DNA of 64,000 nucleotides from CAYNJG01 sp965216885 (GCA_965216885.1 OZ244208.1:992001-1056000); one strand, 5' to 3'. Positions 26,568 to 34,911 are shown, counted from the first letter of the stretch. Numbers and translations are program-made. Notes: generated from the letters alone by a model not told the origin.

Positions 26568-27572
26568 ATGAGAATCTCACACCTTCAACATCTTGTTTGC
26601 CCAAGCTGCCAAACAGAACTGACCATTGGCGGCGTGTCCGAACAGATCGGCGACCGATTGATCGCCGGGGCGCTGAACTGCGGAAAGTGCGAGGCGAGCT
26701 ACCCAATCCTGCGTGGGATTCCACGATTCGTGGAACTCAGCAATTACGCAGATGGCTTCGACTTCCAGTGGAACAAGCACGCATTGACGCAGCACGACAG
26801 TCATTCGAAGTCCACCGTCTCCGAAGACCGTTTCTTCAACGAGACCAAGTGGGATCGCGAGTTGCTGGGCGAGGTCGTTCTTGAGGTCGGCTGCGGCAGC
26901 GGTCGCTTCACCGCGCAGGCAATTTCTACCGGAGCGATGGTCGTCGCGACAGATCTTAGCGGAGCGGTCGATGCAAACTACCGTGTTCACGAGGAAGCCA
27001 ATAACCTGCTGTTGGTCCAGGCGAACATCTACAACATGCCGTTTCGCAAGGAGTGGTTCGACAAGGTCTTCTGTCTGGGAGTGCTGCAACACACACCGGA
27101 CGTTGAGAAGTCGTTTCGGGTGTTGCCAGAATACCTGAAGCCTGGCGGACAGTTTGCGACCGATGTCTACGACAAACGCAAAGGCTTGCTGGGGTTCCTG
27201 GAGATCTTCTATCGAACCTATTTCTGGGTTCGCCCAATCACACGTCGGATGCCAACTCAGTTGCTTTACAAGATGGTATCCGGATACATCAAGTTCATGT
27301 GGCCACTGGCGGGACTGATCAACAAGATTCCCTACATCGGTCGCAAGTTGAACCGCATGTTGCTGGTCGTGGATTATCGCGGACGCTACGACCTTTCCGA
27401 AGAGATGTTGCAGGAGTGGTCGATTCTGGACACCTTCGACATGTTGTCGCCAGCGTACGATCAGCGACAGACGATCGACACATTTCGCGACTGGTTTGAG
27501 TCGTCGCCATTCAAGGAAGTTGATGTCCACTACGGATACAACGGTATCGAAGGTCGAGGCATCAAGTGCTAG
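26568..27572 (+). CDS. SAM-dependent methyltransferase with N-terminal Trm112-like zinc ribbon
   Basis: 334 residues. Residues 10-45 contain CPSC and CGKC pairs followed by SYPILRGIPRFV, a Trm112p-like zinc-binding domain often fused to methyltransferases. The methyltransferase core has VLEVGCGSGRFTAQA (motif I), VVATDLSGAVDANY, NIYNMPFRKEWFDKVFCLGVLQH and KPGGQFATDVYD. The C-terminal part has hydrophobic stretches (LLGFLEIFYRTYFWV), perhaps membrane-associated. It is one of two methyltransferases in the cluster. Its end overlaps the beta-propeller gene by seven bases, suggesting coupled translation and a shared substrate. Confidence 0.83.
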   Translation: MRISHLQHLVCPSCQTELTIGGVSEQIGDRLIAGALNCGKCEASYPILRGIPRFVELSNYADGFDFQWNKHALTQHDSHSKSTVSEDRFFNETKWDRELLGEVVLEVGCGSGRFTAQAISTGAMVVATDLSGAVDANYRVHEEANNLLLVQANIYNMPFRKEWFDKVFCLGVLQHTPDVEKSFRVLPEYLKPGGQFATDVYDKRKGLLGFLEIFYRTYFWVRPITRRMPTQLLYKMVSGYIKFMWPLAGLINKIPYIGRKLNRMLLVVDYRGRYDLSEEMLQEWSILDTFDMLSPAYDQRQTIDTFRDWFESSPFKEVDVHYGYNGIEGRGIKC

Positions 27573-28582
27573 ACGTTCAGCCCGTGATCGCCCCAGCCAC
27601 GGAACCACGCCAACGCGGATGGTTTTATCGGGCCGTGCCATTGGTCGCGATTGCGATCATTGCCGGGGCGTGGGCATTGATGCACTTCAGGTCGACCGGT
27701 CAGTTGCCGTTCTTGCATCGCGAGAGTGTGTGGTCGATTGCCATGTACGAAGGCATATCACCCTTTGAACTACAGCCGATGGATGCGAATAATCGCCCGG
27801 TACTCACTGCGGCAGACGTGACGGATGTACCAGCGTTATTCGTGGCGGATCCGTTCATGATCCAGGACGACGGCAAGTGGCTCATGTTTGTCGAAGTGTT
27901 GAACTCGGCAACGCATCAGGGAGACATTGGAGTCGCCACCAGTGAGGATGGACTGGAATGGAAGTACGATCGGATTGTGCTGGACGAGTCGACGCATCTT
28001 TCGTATCCGTCGATCCATCGCGTTGACGACAAGTGGTACATGTTGCCTCAAGCGGACGACGGCGTTCACTTCTATGAGGCGACGGCTTTTCCGTATGAAT
28101 GGCAGAAGGTCCACACGGTCCTGTCGGGTGATCACTTCGCCGACCCTACACTGTTTCAATACGAAGACCTTTGGTGGATGTTCGTCGCGCGTTCGGGGAC
28201 GCATGACGAACTGCGGCTTTACTACGCGTCGAACGTTTTCGGCGAATGGACCGAGCACCCCGCCAGTCCCATCGTGACGAACAACGCCGATATCGCGAGG
28301 CCCGGCGGCCATGTAATGTGGCTGAATGGCAATCCCGTTCGGCTCACGCAGGATTGTGCCCCACGGTATGGAAACCAGTTGTTGGGTTTTGAGATTACGA
28401 CGCTTACGCCAACGGACTACGCCGAGCGACCGCTGGATACCGGGCCGATACTTACCAATGGCAGCCACACGTGGAATTCCACGGGAATGCATCACAGTGA
28501 TGCTCATCAAATGAAGGATGGATCCTGGCGAGCGGTCGTGGATGGCCATACGAAGCGATGGATACTGCAGGCCACACCATGA
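27566..28582 (+). CDS. Membrane-anchored five-bladed beta-propeller protein, GINT1 N-terminal-like
   Basis: 338 residues from GTG 27566, overlapping the end of the methyltransferase gene. A single transmembrane segment (YRAVPLVAIAIIAGAWALMHF) near residues 21-41 anchors it, with the rest presumably periplasmic. The remainder, with FVADPFMIQDDGKWLMFVEVL, DGLEWKYDRIVLDE, HLSYPSIHRVDDKWYMLPQ and HFADPTLFQYEDLWWMFVAR, repeats the DP-F and W-MFVE blades of the family 43/glucosamine inositolphosphorylceramide transferase N-terminal domain. Proteins with this domain occur in polysaccharide clusters, but its function in bacteria is not established to my knowledge. It ends in an ATGA overlap with the flippase-like gene. 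Confidence 0.72.
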   Translation: MLDVQPVIAPATEPRQRGWFYRAVPLVAIAIIAGAWALMHFRSTGQLPFLHRESVWSIAMYEGISPFELQPMDANNRPVLTAADVTDVPALFVADPFMIQDDGKWLMFVEVLNSATHQGDIGVATSEDGLEWKYDRIVLDESTHLSYPSIHRVDDKWYMLPQADDGVHFYEATAFPYEWQKVHTVLSGDHFADPTLFQYEDLWWMFVARSGTHDELRLYYASNVFGEWTEHPASPIVTNNADIARPGGHVMWLNGNPVRLTQDCAPRYGNQLLGFEITTLTPTDYAERPLDTGPILTNGSHTWNSTGMHHSDAHQMKDGSWRAVVDGHTKRWILQATP

Positions 28583-29628
28583 ATGCATCCCAAGAAAACA
28601 AGAAACGCGACTGGCTGAAATTGTCTCGCGTCATTATTGGCGTGATCGTGCTGGCCCTGATCGCCTGCTACGTCGACCTTGGTCAGTTTGTCCGAACTTT
28701 GGCTTCGGTGGACCCATCCGTCTTCGGTATCCTGCTGCTGGTCGTCATGTTGAGCCGACTGCTGCGCGCCTACAAGTGGAACAGTCTTCTCCGGGCGCGG
28801 GGTATCCACATTAGCAACTGGCAGGCGTTACGGCTGAGTCTTGTCTCACACTTTACCGGGTCCTGGACACCCGGTCAGATCGGCGGTGACGCCTATCGGA
28901 TTTATGCGCTCAGGGATTTCGGCAAGTCGTCGGTCGTGCTCTCGACGGTATTGATTGAACGTTATGCGGGACTCTGCGCCGTCTCGTTTTTTGCGTTGTT
29001 GTCGATGCCCGTGACGATGCCGTATCTCTACCGCAAATCACCGTTCGTGCTGGCGATTGTGTTTGCGGCCATCGTGCTGGTCGCTGGCGTTGTACCGTGC
29101 CTGTTCTCAAGACGCTTGACGAGCATGGTCAGCAATCTCGTGCCGGGATTTGGCCGTTCGGGCGTGGGGCGGAAAATCTCGCAATTCTATGACACGTTGG
29201 CCGAGTTTCGGCATCACGAGGGCACGCTGGTCTTCTTTGCGATTGCGACGCTGCTGGAAGTTCTCTCATACTTCGTGACGAACTGGTTGGCTGCCCGAGC
29301 TCTTGGGCTGGAGGCGGATCTGCTGTTTTTCATGCTGGCGATGCCCATCGTGCATCTGTTGTTACGCATCCCGATCTCGTTTCAGTCACTGGGCATTCAG
29401 GAAGGATGCTTCGTCTATGCATTGGTGGCCCACGGGTTCTCGCCGGCGGAGGGCCTGGCAGTCTCGATTCTGCAAAGAACACTTGAATGGATCATGTCGA
29501 TCGTTCCCGGCGGTCTGCTGTTGTGGCTGACGAATGGTCCTCAGCCGGAGCCCGGGAACGGCGTCGAGTCCAACCTTTCTGATTCCACATTCCGGTGTGC
29601 GACGGCGGATCCCTCGGCAGCCCGCTGA
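28579..29628 (+). CDS. Lysylphosphatidylglycerol synthase transmembrane-domain (UPF0104/AglD-like) protein
   Basis: 349 residues from ATG 28579 in an ATGA overlap with the propeller gene. Seven or eight membrane segments are visible (LSRVIIGVIVLALIACYVDL, FGILLLVVMLSRLLRAY, FVLAIVFAAIVLVAGVV, TLVFFAIATLLEVLSYFV). The conserved stretches FTGSWTPGQIGGDAYRIYAL and RIPISFQSLGIQEGCFVY match the LPG_synthase_TM family, which lacks the soluble lysyl transferase domain. Members are thought to flip lipids or lipid-linked sugars. As the last gene of the cluster it may move a glycolipid product across the inner membrane; that is inference from position. Confidence 0.82.
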   Translation: MNASQENKKRDWLKLSRVIIGVIVLALIACYVDLGQFVRTLASVDPSVFGILLLVVMLSRLLRAYKWNSLLRARGIHISNWQALRLSLVSHFTGSWTPGQIGGDAYRIYALRDFGKSSVVLSTVLIERYAGLCAVSFFALLSMPVTMPYLYRKSPFVLAIVFAAIVLVAGVVPCLFSRRLTSMVSNLVPGFGRSGVGRKISQFYDTLAEFRHHEGTLVFFAIATLLEVLSYFVTNWLAARALGLEADLLFFMLAMPIVHLLLRIPISFQSLGIQEGCFVYALVAHGFSPAEGLAVSILQRTLEWIMSIVPGGLLLWLTNGPQPEPGNGVESNLSDSTFRCATADPSAAR

Positions 29629-29779
29629 ATGTTGGCTGATTGCCGTCAAACGCGCATCAAAACGGGTGCATTATCGGCGTCATTTCTGAACGGCTGTGTA
29701 TACGGTTCTATGAATTTATGTGGAAGAAACTATGATGGCTGGCAACATGCAGGAAGCGAATTGAGCTGGGGTGGTAGCT

Positions 29780-30757
29780 ATGGGTAAGGCGGAACGAAAC
29801 TGGGTTGGTTTCGATTTGGGCGGCACGAAGATGCTCGCCAAAGTATTCGATTCCAACTATCGAGGGCTCGCGCAATCGCGCACCAAGACGAAGGGCTACG
29901 ACGGCGCGAAGTCAGGGCTCAATCGGATCGTGGCGACCATCGCGGAGGCGCTCGAAGACGCCGACGTCAAAGGCGACAAGCTTGCCGGAATTGGCATTGG
30001 CTGTCCCGGCCCACTTGATCTTGGCAAGGGCATCATTCATTCCGCTCCCAATCTTGGCTGGACGAATGTCCGGATCAAAGACCGACTGGAGAAGGAATTT
30101 GGTTGCCCTGCGGTCATTATGAACGACGTCGATGCGGGCGTGTATGGCGAGTATCGGTTTGGTGCGGCCCGAAATGCCCGCACAGCACTGGGTGTTTTTC
30201 CCGGGACGGGGATCGGCGGCGGCTGCGTTTACGACGGACAAATTATTCGTGGCAAGAACGAATCGTGCATGGAAATTGGCCATGTCCAGGTTGTGCCGCA
30301 TGGTCCACTTTGTGGTTGCGGTCATCGGGGTTGCCTGGAAGCCGTTGCCAGCCGGCTTGTGATTGCCGCACAGAGTGCTGCGGCTGCGTATCGTGGCCAG
30401 GCGCCGCATCTGTTGGCAAATGCCGGCACGGATCTAAAGAACATTCGCAGTGGTGCGTTGTCGTCGGCAATTGCCGCAGGCGACTTACAGGTCGAGAGAA
30501 TCGTTCGGGATGCGGCTAAGCACATTGGCTTTGCCGTCGCCAGCATGGTGAACGTTCTTGCTCCGGATGTCGTTGTACTGGGAGGCGGACTGGTCGAAGC
30601 CATGACCGACCTGTTCATTGAAGAAGTGAGCGGCACGGCGAAGGACCGCGTCATGCCGGCTCTGATTGATACCTTCGAAGTCAAGGCTGCCGGGTTGGGC
30701 GACGACGCGGGAGTCATGGGTGCCGCCGCTTGGGCGGCCCATGAACTGAGTGACTAG
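29780..30757 (+). CDS. ROK family sugar kinase (glucokinase-like)
   Basis: 325 residues from ATG 29780, with GGGGTGG six bases upstream; an in-frame GTG lies at 29771. The phosphate-binding GFDLGGTKMLAKV lies at residues 10-22, the catalytic aspartate in MNDVDAG is at residue 116, and the ROK zinc motif CGCGHRGCLE spans residues 178-187, all intact. GGGLVEAMTDLF and GDDAGVMGAAAWA close the ATPase fold. It should phosphorylate glucose or another hexose in the cytoplasm with ATP. It may supply hexose 6-phosphate for the nucleotide sugars used by the preceding cluster, though a 150-base gap suggests its own promoter. Confidence 0.88.
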   Translation: MGKAERNWVGFDLGGTKMLAKVFDSNYRGLAQSRTKTKGYDGAKSGLNRIVATIAEALEDADVKGDKLAGIGIGCPGPLDLGKGIIHSAPNLGWTNVRIKDRLEKEFGCPAVIMNDVDAGVYGEYRFGAARNARTALGVFPGTGIGGGCVYDGQIIRGKNESCMEIGHVQVVPHGPLCGCGHRGCLEAVASRLVIAAQSAAAAYRGQAPHLLANAGTDLKNIRSGALSSAIAAGDLQVERIVRDAAKHIGFAVASMVNVLAPDVVVLGGGLVEAMTDLFIEEVSGTAKDRVMPALIDTFEVKAAGLGDDAGVMGAAAWAAHELSD

Positions 30758-30788
30758 CGCCGGGCGTTGCTTTGGCCTGGGGAATGGC

Positions 30789-30810
30789 GGCGACGCGTGT
30801 CGTTGTCGCC
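30789..30810. terminator. Possible hairpin between convergent genes
   Basis: GGCGAC at 30789-30794 pairs with GTCGCC at 30805-30810 around a ten-base loop, in the 68-base gap between the convergent ROK kinase and lipoprotein genes. No T-run follows on either strand, so a terminator role is tentative. Confidence 0.3.
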
Positions 30811-30825
30811 GGCCGCCGGTTCCTT

Positions 30826-32736
30826 CTAGCGAAATCGCAGCGTTGTGGACTGGCCACTTGCCGTGCTGATGCGAACAGGTCGCTTCGCTCCGCCATTGGA
30901 GAACTTGAGTGTCGAAGCGGCCGGGCTGGACAATTGCAGCGTCGGGCCCGCTACTTTCTCCGCCTTGGGGGCTTTGATCGCGGGCTTCGGCGGAATCGTC
31001 GTGCTGGTGGAGCCAACGATCTTTCGCGAGCTGACCTGCTTTGACGGCACGATGATTGCGGGAACGCTTCCCGTCACAATCTTGAAGGCCGGCGCCGATT
31101 TGACCGTCGACTTACTGTCGGGTTTCCTCGGTTTTGCGGCCGCCACCTCGATGTTTGAAACCTCAGTCTTCTTGAAGTTCAGTGGTTTCGCAGCTGCCGG
31201 CGAAGTCGCTTTGGAAACTTTCCCGACGGTTGGTTTGGTGTTTGGTTTCTTCGCCGCCGGGGTACGAAAGACGATGGAACTGTTCGCCGCGGAGGGCGTG
31301 TTGTTCTTGGGGGGCTTGATGCTGACCTGACCGGACTTCGTGTTTAGCGAATCGATTCGCACGATCTTCGGGGCCGTTGGCACCGAAACTCGAATGCGTG
31401 GACGACTCTCTTCGTTGCCCGATTCTGACGTCGATGGTGGCAGCGGGAATTCGTCGGTTGCAAGATCGCGAAGCCGAACGATGCTGGGTTTGCCCGCATC
31501 TATCGTCAGCTTCAGCGTGTCGCGTTTCGGTTGCGAATCGACTGCGATCGCTTCTTGCTTCTCGGCAGGTGCTGCGGCCGCTGGTTGCTTGTTCTCTTTT
31601 GCGACCTTCGGCAGTACCGTTGTATCCCTGACTTTGATGTCATCGAGCTTGACGATTTTCTCGGGGCTCGCTTTCTTGACCGGAGCCATGACTTTCGCAG
31701 GAGCCGCTGGTTTCTCGGTGACGGCAATTTTCGTTGGCTTCACCGAATCCACCGGGCCGGGAGCTTCAGTTCTTGCTAACGGTTTCGGTGTGGCCGATTG
31801 TTTGGCAACGATCGAACCTGACTTGCGACTGGATGGTAATTCTCGGTGGAATTCGTTCTTGACGATGGCGGGGGCGACGGAGCGAATCCTGGCAGGGGAC
31901 CGATTTGAGGGTGGTACGATCTTCTTCACCGTGACGCTCTCAGGCAGATCACCAATTTCTTCAGACGTTGCCAACTCAGGGAGCGATCGCTTGACGGGCA
32001 GTGATGGCTCGGGTTGCTTCGATTCGACAACTTCCTCGCGAGCCGGCAGAGCTGGCAGCAGGTTCTGGTTGCGAACCGGCGTCACGCGCCCGGATTCCGG
32101 AAGGGGTTGGAATATCTCGGCAACATCGCTTTGCACAGGCAACGGCATCGTCGGCTGAGACAGCAGACTCCGTACGGGTGCAACACTTCCAGAATCGGAA
32201 GGCGACGGAACGGCTGACTCGGCGTCCGTCGGGATGGATGGCACGTCCGGTTCCGTTGGCAGATTTAGCTCGTCAATCGTTTGGATGGGATCCGGTGTTT
32301 CGGGGATCGGTGCGGCGGGTTCGGGCTGGGAGTCCAATACGGACTCCGGCATCGGCTGCTCGACGATCATCTCATTTGGAGCAGCATACTCTGGCGACGC
32401 AACGGGAATCATTTCTTCGGTGAGGACTTCGCCCTGCACCGGACATGCACCAGCACACTCGGATGGCCAGCGCGTCCAGACAGTCGGTTCGTATCCGAAA
32501 CAGCCCGGTTCGCGATAGGTCGTGCAGGGATCTTTCTCGATGATCCGACCTGTCTGCTGGCTGTGGAAATAAGTCTTGTTGCTACGGGCTACTTCCGTGA
32601 ACGGACTCTTGTAGTGCTTGATGTGATACCCAATTGGGGTGCCACAACCTGAACAGGCAATCGACAACAGCAAGGCCGCTGTACGTTTGATAGCGATCGA
32701 GGTTTGTGTTTTCGATTCCATGGTAGTTTTGTCCAT
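30826..32736 (-). CDS. Large Pro/Lys/Val-rich lipoprotein with planctomycete cysteine motif
   Basis: 636 residues from ATG 32736; GTG 32751 and ATG 32721 are alternatives. A basic n-region, a short hydrophobic core (TAALLLSIA) and cysteines at residues 28 and 31 suggest a lipoprotein signal, although the lipobox is imperfect. Residues 70-100 carry DPCTTYREPGCFGYEPTVWTRWPSEC, here seen as two Cys pairs around GYEPTVWTRWP, a motif I associate with planctomycete secreted proteins. The remainder is low-complexity and disordered-looking, rich in P, K, S, V and A. It is codirectional with wza, which lies 63 bases upstream, so the two are probably cotranscribed. No enzymatic domain is recognisable; a structural or periplasm-spanning role is possible. 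Confidence 0.66.
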   Translation of the reverse strand: MDKTTMESKTQTSIAIKRTAALLLSIACSGCGTPIGYHIKHYKSPFTEVARSNKTYFHSQQTGRIIEKDPCTTYREPGCFGYEPTVWTRWPSECAGACPVQGEVLTEEMIPVASPEYAAPNEMIVEQPMPESVLDSQPEPAAPIPETPDPIQTIDELNLPTEPDVPSIPTDAESAVPSPSDSGSVAPVRSLLSQPTMPLPVQSDVAEIFQPLPESGRVTPVRNQNLLPALPAREEVVESKQPEPSLPVKRSLPELATSEEIGDLPESVTVKKIVPPSNRSPARIRSVAPAIVKNEFHRELPSSRKSGSIVAKQSATPKPLARTEAPGPVDSVKPTKIAVTEKPAAPAKVMAPVKKASPEKIVKLDDIKVRDTTVLPKVAKENKQPAAAAPAEKQEAIAVDSQPKRDTLKLTIDAGKPSIVRLRDLATDEFPLPPSTSESGNEESRPRIRVSVPTAPKIVRIDSLNTKSGQVSIKPPKNNTPSAANSSIVFRTPAAKKPNTKPTVGKVSKATSPAAAKPLNFKKTEVSNIEVAAAKPRKPDSKSTVKSAPAFKIVTGSVPAIIVPSKQVSSRKIVGSTSTTIPPKPAIKAPKAEKVAGPTLQLSSPAASTLKFSNGGAKRPVRISTASGQSTTLRFR

Positions 32737-32799
32737 CGCCTTGTTTAGCACACCAAGCGTGCTGCCATTGGTTCAGTTGTGGCCAACCGGTCTCTAAGT

Positions 32800-33870
32800 C
32801 TAGATGCCGTTGTTGTTGGGGTTACCGCCACCTTCAAGCACACGACCGGAGAGTCGCGTTGCGGTACCCGTTCCCAGCAGAACGAATCCCATGATGCGTT
32901 CCAGTGGAGCTGTCAGCTTTGCAATTCGAGTGTCGAACGCTACCAGCTTGTCTTCGGCAACGAATACCCGGTCGCCCGGCAGGATCTGATAGTTTGTTTG
33001 GGCGGAACCTCGTTCCGTCACCGCGAACCAGTCCACAGGCAGGATTTTGACATCGCCTGTTTCGCGGGACGGTCGAGCGATCCAGATCTTCTTCGAGGAA
33101 ACCTGTTCGAGGCCCTGAATCTGAGCGATCGCGTCGAGGACGGTCTCGTTACCGGTGATTGGGAAACGGTAGACTCCATCGCCAAGACCCGCACCCTGAA
33201 TCACGATGTAGTACACCTTGCTGTTGTAGGAGTACACGTTCAGTGAGATTTCGGGGTCTTCAAGGTGCTGTGAAAGGTAGTTCTCGATGTCGGACTTCGC
33301 CTGGTCGAGTGTCTTTCCGACCAGCGATACCTGACCGTAGCTGCCGAGGCTGATGTTCCCATCGGGTCCGACCAGAAACTGTCCAAGGATGTTCTGGCTC
33401 GCAGCCATCTGTGCGAGTGACACGGAAACTTTCGGGTCTCGCAGGTAGTCGGCCAGTTGTGCGCTGATCGCTTCGCGAGCTTCGTCGACATCCATGCCAG
33501 CTACTTTGACCGAACCATACGGAGGGCCAAGGTTGATGATGCCACCAGGCTCAACGGTGTAGGGACCCGTGATGGGTGCATCAGGAAGTCCACCGGCTTC
33601 GATGTTCAGAACGTCCAGCGTTCGCAAAGCGTAAGGCGACTTCGGAACGATGTGTACGCCCTCGATGTTCAGAATGTCCGGCGGCTCGATGACGTACTCG
33701 GGCAGAACCACTTTCTGCAACTCACGCGGCATCGATTTATAGACCGGTGGAAGACGCTCCATACCGTGATTGGGATGGCTGGGATTTGTCGTTTGACAAC
33801 CAACACAACACAAAACGGCAAGTAAGAAGGCGATCGGCGTTCCGCGTCTTATCTTCCCTGATCTACGCAT
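32800..33870 (-). CDS. Polysaccharide export lipoprotein, Wza-like (poly_export/SLBB)
   Basis: 356 residues. The N-terminus has a basic stretch, a hydrophobic core (TPIAFLLAVLCCVGC) and a lipobox ending at cysteine 25. YVIEPPDILNIEGV and YTVEPGGIINLGPPYGSVKVAGM form the polysaccharide export (poly_export) domain, with an internal near-duplication of the PPDILNIE strand. KVYYIVIQGAGLGDGVYRFPITGNETVLDAI is the first SLBB-type domain, and YQILPGDRVFVAED the end of the second. Wza forms an outer-membrane channel for capsule or exopolysaccharide. In this window it is the only export channel, so it probably serves the 1-29 kb cluster although it lies on the opposite strand. The C-terminus is glycine/asparagine rich. 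Confidence 0.87.
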   Translation of the reverse strand: MRRSGKIRRGTPIAFLLAVLCCVGCQTTNPSHPNHGMERLPPVYKSMPRELQKVVLPEYVIEPPDILNIEGVHIVPKSPYALRTLDVLNIEAGGLPDAPITGPYTVEPGGIINLGPPYGSVKVAGMDVDEAREAISAQLADYLRDPKVSVSLAQMAASQNILGQFLVGPDGNISLGSYGQVSLVGKTLDQAKSDIENYLSQHLEDPEISLNVYSYNSKVYYIVIQGAGLGDGVYRFPITGNETVLDAIAQIQGLEQVSSKKIWIARPSRETGDVKILPVDWFAVTERGSAQTNYQILPGDRVFVAEDKLVAFDTRIAKLTAPLERIMGFVLLGTGTATRLSGRVLEGGGNPNNNGI

Positions 33871-34389
33871 GATTCAACTCTGTTCTATGGTCCCCGCCGT
33901 GAAAACGGCGAGCGATATTGCAACTGCTCCAGACCCGCCCAAAACGAATCTGGTTCCCCAAGCAGAAGTGTTTTCGGGGCGAAGGGCAGTGCTAGCACGC
34001 GGCAAAAGGCGGCGTCGGAACCAAAGATCTGTGACGTCGATCATGTCGTACCGCGTATGCTGATCATGGAAAACGGGACGAGTCGACCGGTCGGTAAAGC
34101 TTTGACGGCTACTGGCTGCTGGATGCTCCATTCAAGGACGGCTTTTCCGCTGAAAAAGCGCACGCGACCGTATGGATCGCGAGGGTCCGTCTCACTCCGT
34201 CGCGGGGCGATGGAATCGGACGTGTCGCGTGCAACGATTGGAAGGCGCCGCTACAGTGAAGGTTGCTATCAACGACTTTTCCGGCGTGGCGGATTCGTTT
34301 GGCTGATGGATGCTGCGTTGGTCGATAAACGAAACGACGTCCGGAAGTTTACCTGGAACCGTGTTCAATCCTCCTGTCGGAGAAATCCA
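33871..34389. other. 519-base divergent intergenic region with hairpins
   Basis: No gene is supported here. It separates wza (leftward) from the small secreted protein gene (rightward) and must hold both promoters, but no clear -35/-10 pair stands out; TTGACG at 34102 lacks a good -10. Two clean hairpins are visible: CGCCGT-gaaa-ACGGCG at 33895-33910, in the wza leader, and GCTTTT/AAAAGC with a seven-base loop at 34141-34159. A rightward reading frame is open across part of it (from 34057), but its predicted peptide is basic and shows no domain. Confidence 0.6.
33895..33910 (-). promoter_or_regulatory. Hairpin in the wza 5' leader
   Basis: A perfect six-base-pair stem, CGCCGT and ACGGCG, encloses four bases, 25-40 bases upstream of the wza start. 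On the - strand the loop reads TTTC. It could influence wza translation or mark a regulator site; no T-run follows, so it is not a usual terminator. Confidence 0.35.
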
Positions 34390-34806
34390 ATGTTGCGTCT
34401 CACATTCATTACCGCATCCCTGGTTCTCCTGGTTGGGCTGTCGGAAGCGAGCGCGCAACGCGTTCCCGGTTTCAATCGCAGGAATACGGTTAGTCCGTAT
34501 CTGAACCTGTTCAATGCGAACCAGGGTGGTATCAACAACTACTTCTCGTTCGTACGACCATTTCAGGAGCAGGCAAGGTTCAACCAGCGACAGGCTGCTG
34601 AAAATCAGTTCCTGCAGCAACAACTGAATCGAAACCAGTTCGGTGGACCGGCCAACTTTGCACCCGGAGCCGGCGGACTGCTACGTCCGACCAATGCGGG
34701 GATTGGCCAACCGTCGCGTGCAGCGACGTATTTTGACTACTCGCACTTTTATGGGCAGCCAGTTAGTGCGCAGCGGACGGCCGGCGGAGTCCGACGCCGA
34801 CAGTAG
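34390..34806 (+). CDS. Small secreted planctomycete protein, Asn/Gln-rich
   Basis: 138 residues from ATG 34390, chosen because GGAG lies seven bases upstream and a signal peptide starts there (MLRLTFITASLVLLVGLSEA, probable cleavage after SAQ or EASA). The mature part begins with RVPGFNRRNTVSPYLNLFN and continues with GGINNYFSFVRPFQEQ and a Gln/Asn-rich helix region. The SPYLNL and NNYFxxVRP motifs recur, as far as I recall, in short secreted planctomycete proteins of unknown role. It is transcribed divergently from wza, which may tie it to the cell surface or biofilm. I assign no function. Confidence 0.68.
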   Translation: MLRLTFITASLVLLVGLSEASAQRVPGFNRRNTVSPYLNLFNANQGGINNYFSFVRPFQEQARFNQRQAAENQFLQQQLNRNQFGGPANFAPGAGGLLRPTNAGIGQPSRAATYFDYSHFYGQPVSAQRTAGGVRRRQ

Positions 34807-34846
34807 TTGCCTGAGCATCGGCGACTTTGAGAGCGCGAGGGTCGTT

Positions 34847-34911
34847 GAGAACGCCGGTGGCAGTGAGATCGCCGGTGGCAGTGAGAACGCCGGTGGCAGT
34901 GAGAACGCCGG
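34847..34911. repeat. 18-base tandem repeat, about 3.6 copies
   Basis: The unit GAGAACGCCGGTGGCAGT is repeated from 34847 (copies start at 34847, 34865, 34883 and 34901; the last is partial). The only change is T for A in the second copy (GAGATC). It lies in the 133-base gap between the convergent secreted-protein and FliM-like genes. Each unit holds GCC-ggt-GGC, so small hairpins could form. Confidence 0.85.

Noticed and set aside
31340..32158. 272-residue Ser/Thr/Gly-rich open frame on the + strand
   Set aside because: It is antisense to the low-complexity lipoprotein gene; its composition merely mirrors that repeat-rich coding sequence.
34102..34130. Possible promoter at TTGACG upstream of the small secreted gene
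   Set aside because: No TATAAT-like box lies 15-19 bases downstream.
34057..34389. N-terminal extension of the small secreted protein
   Set aside because: The extension is basic with no domain, while a ribosome binding site and signal peptide start at 34390.
34847..34911. CRISPR array
   Set aside because: The 18-base units are directly adjacent without spacers.
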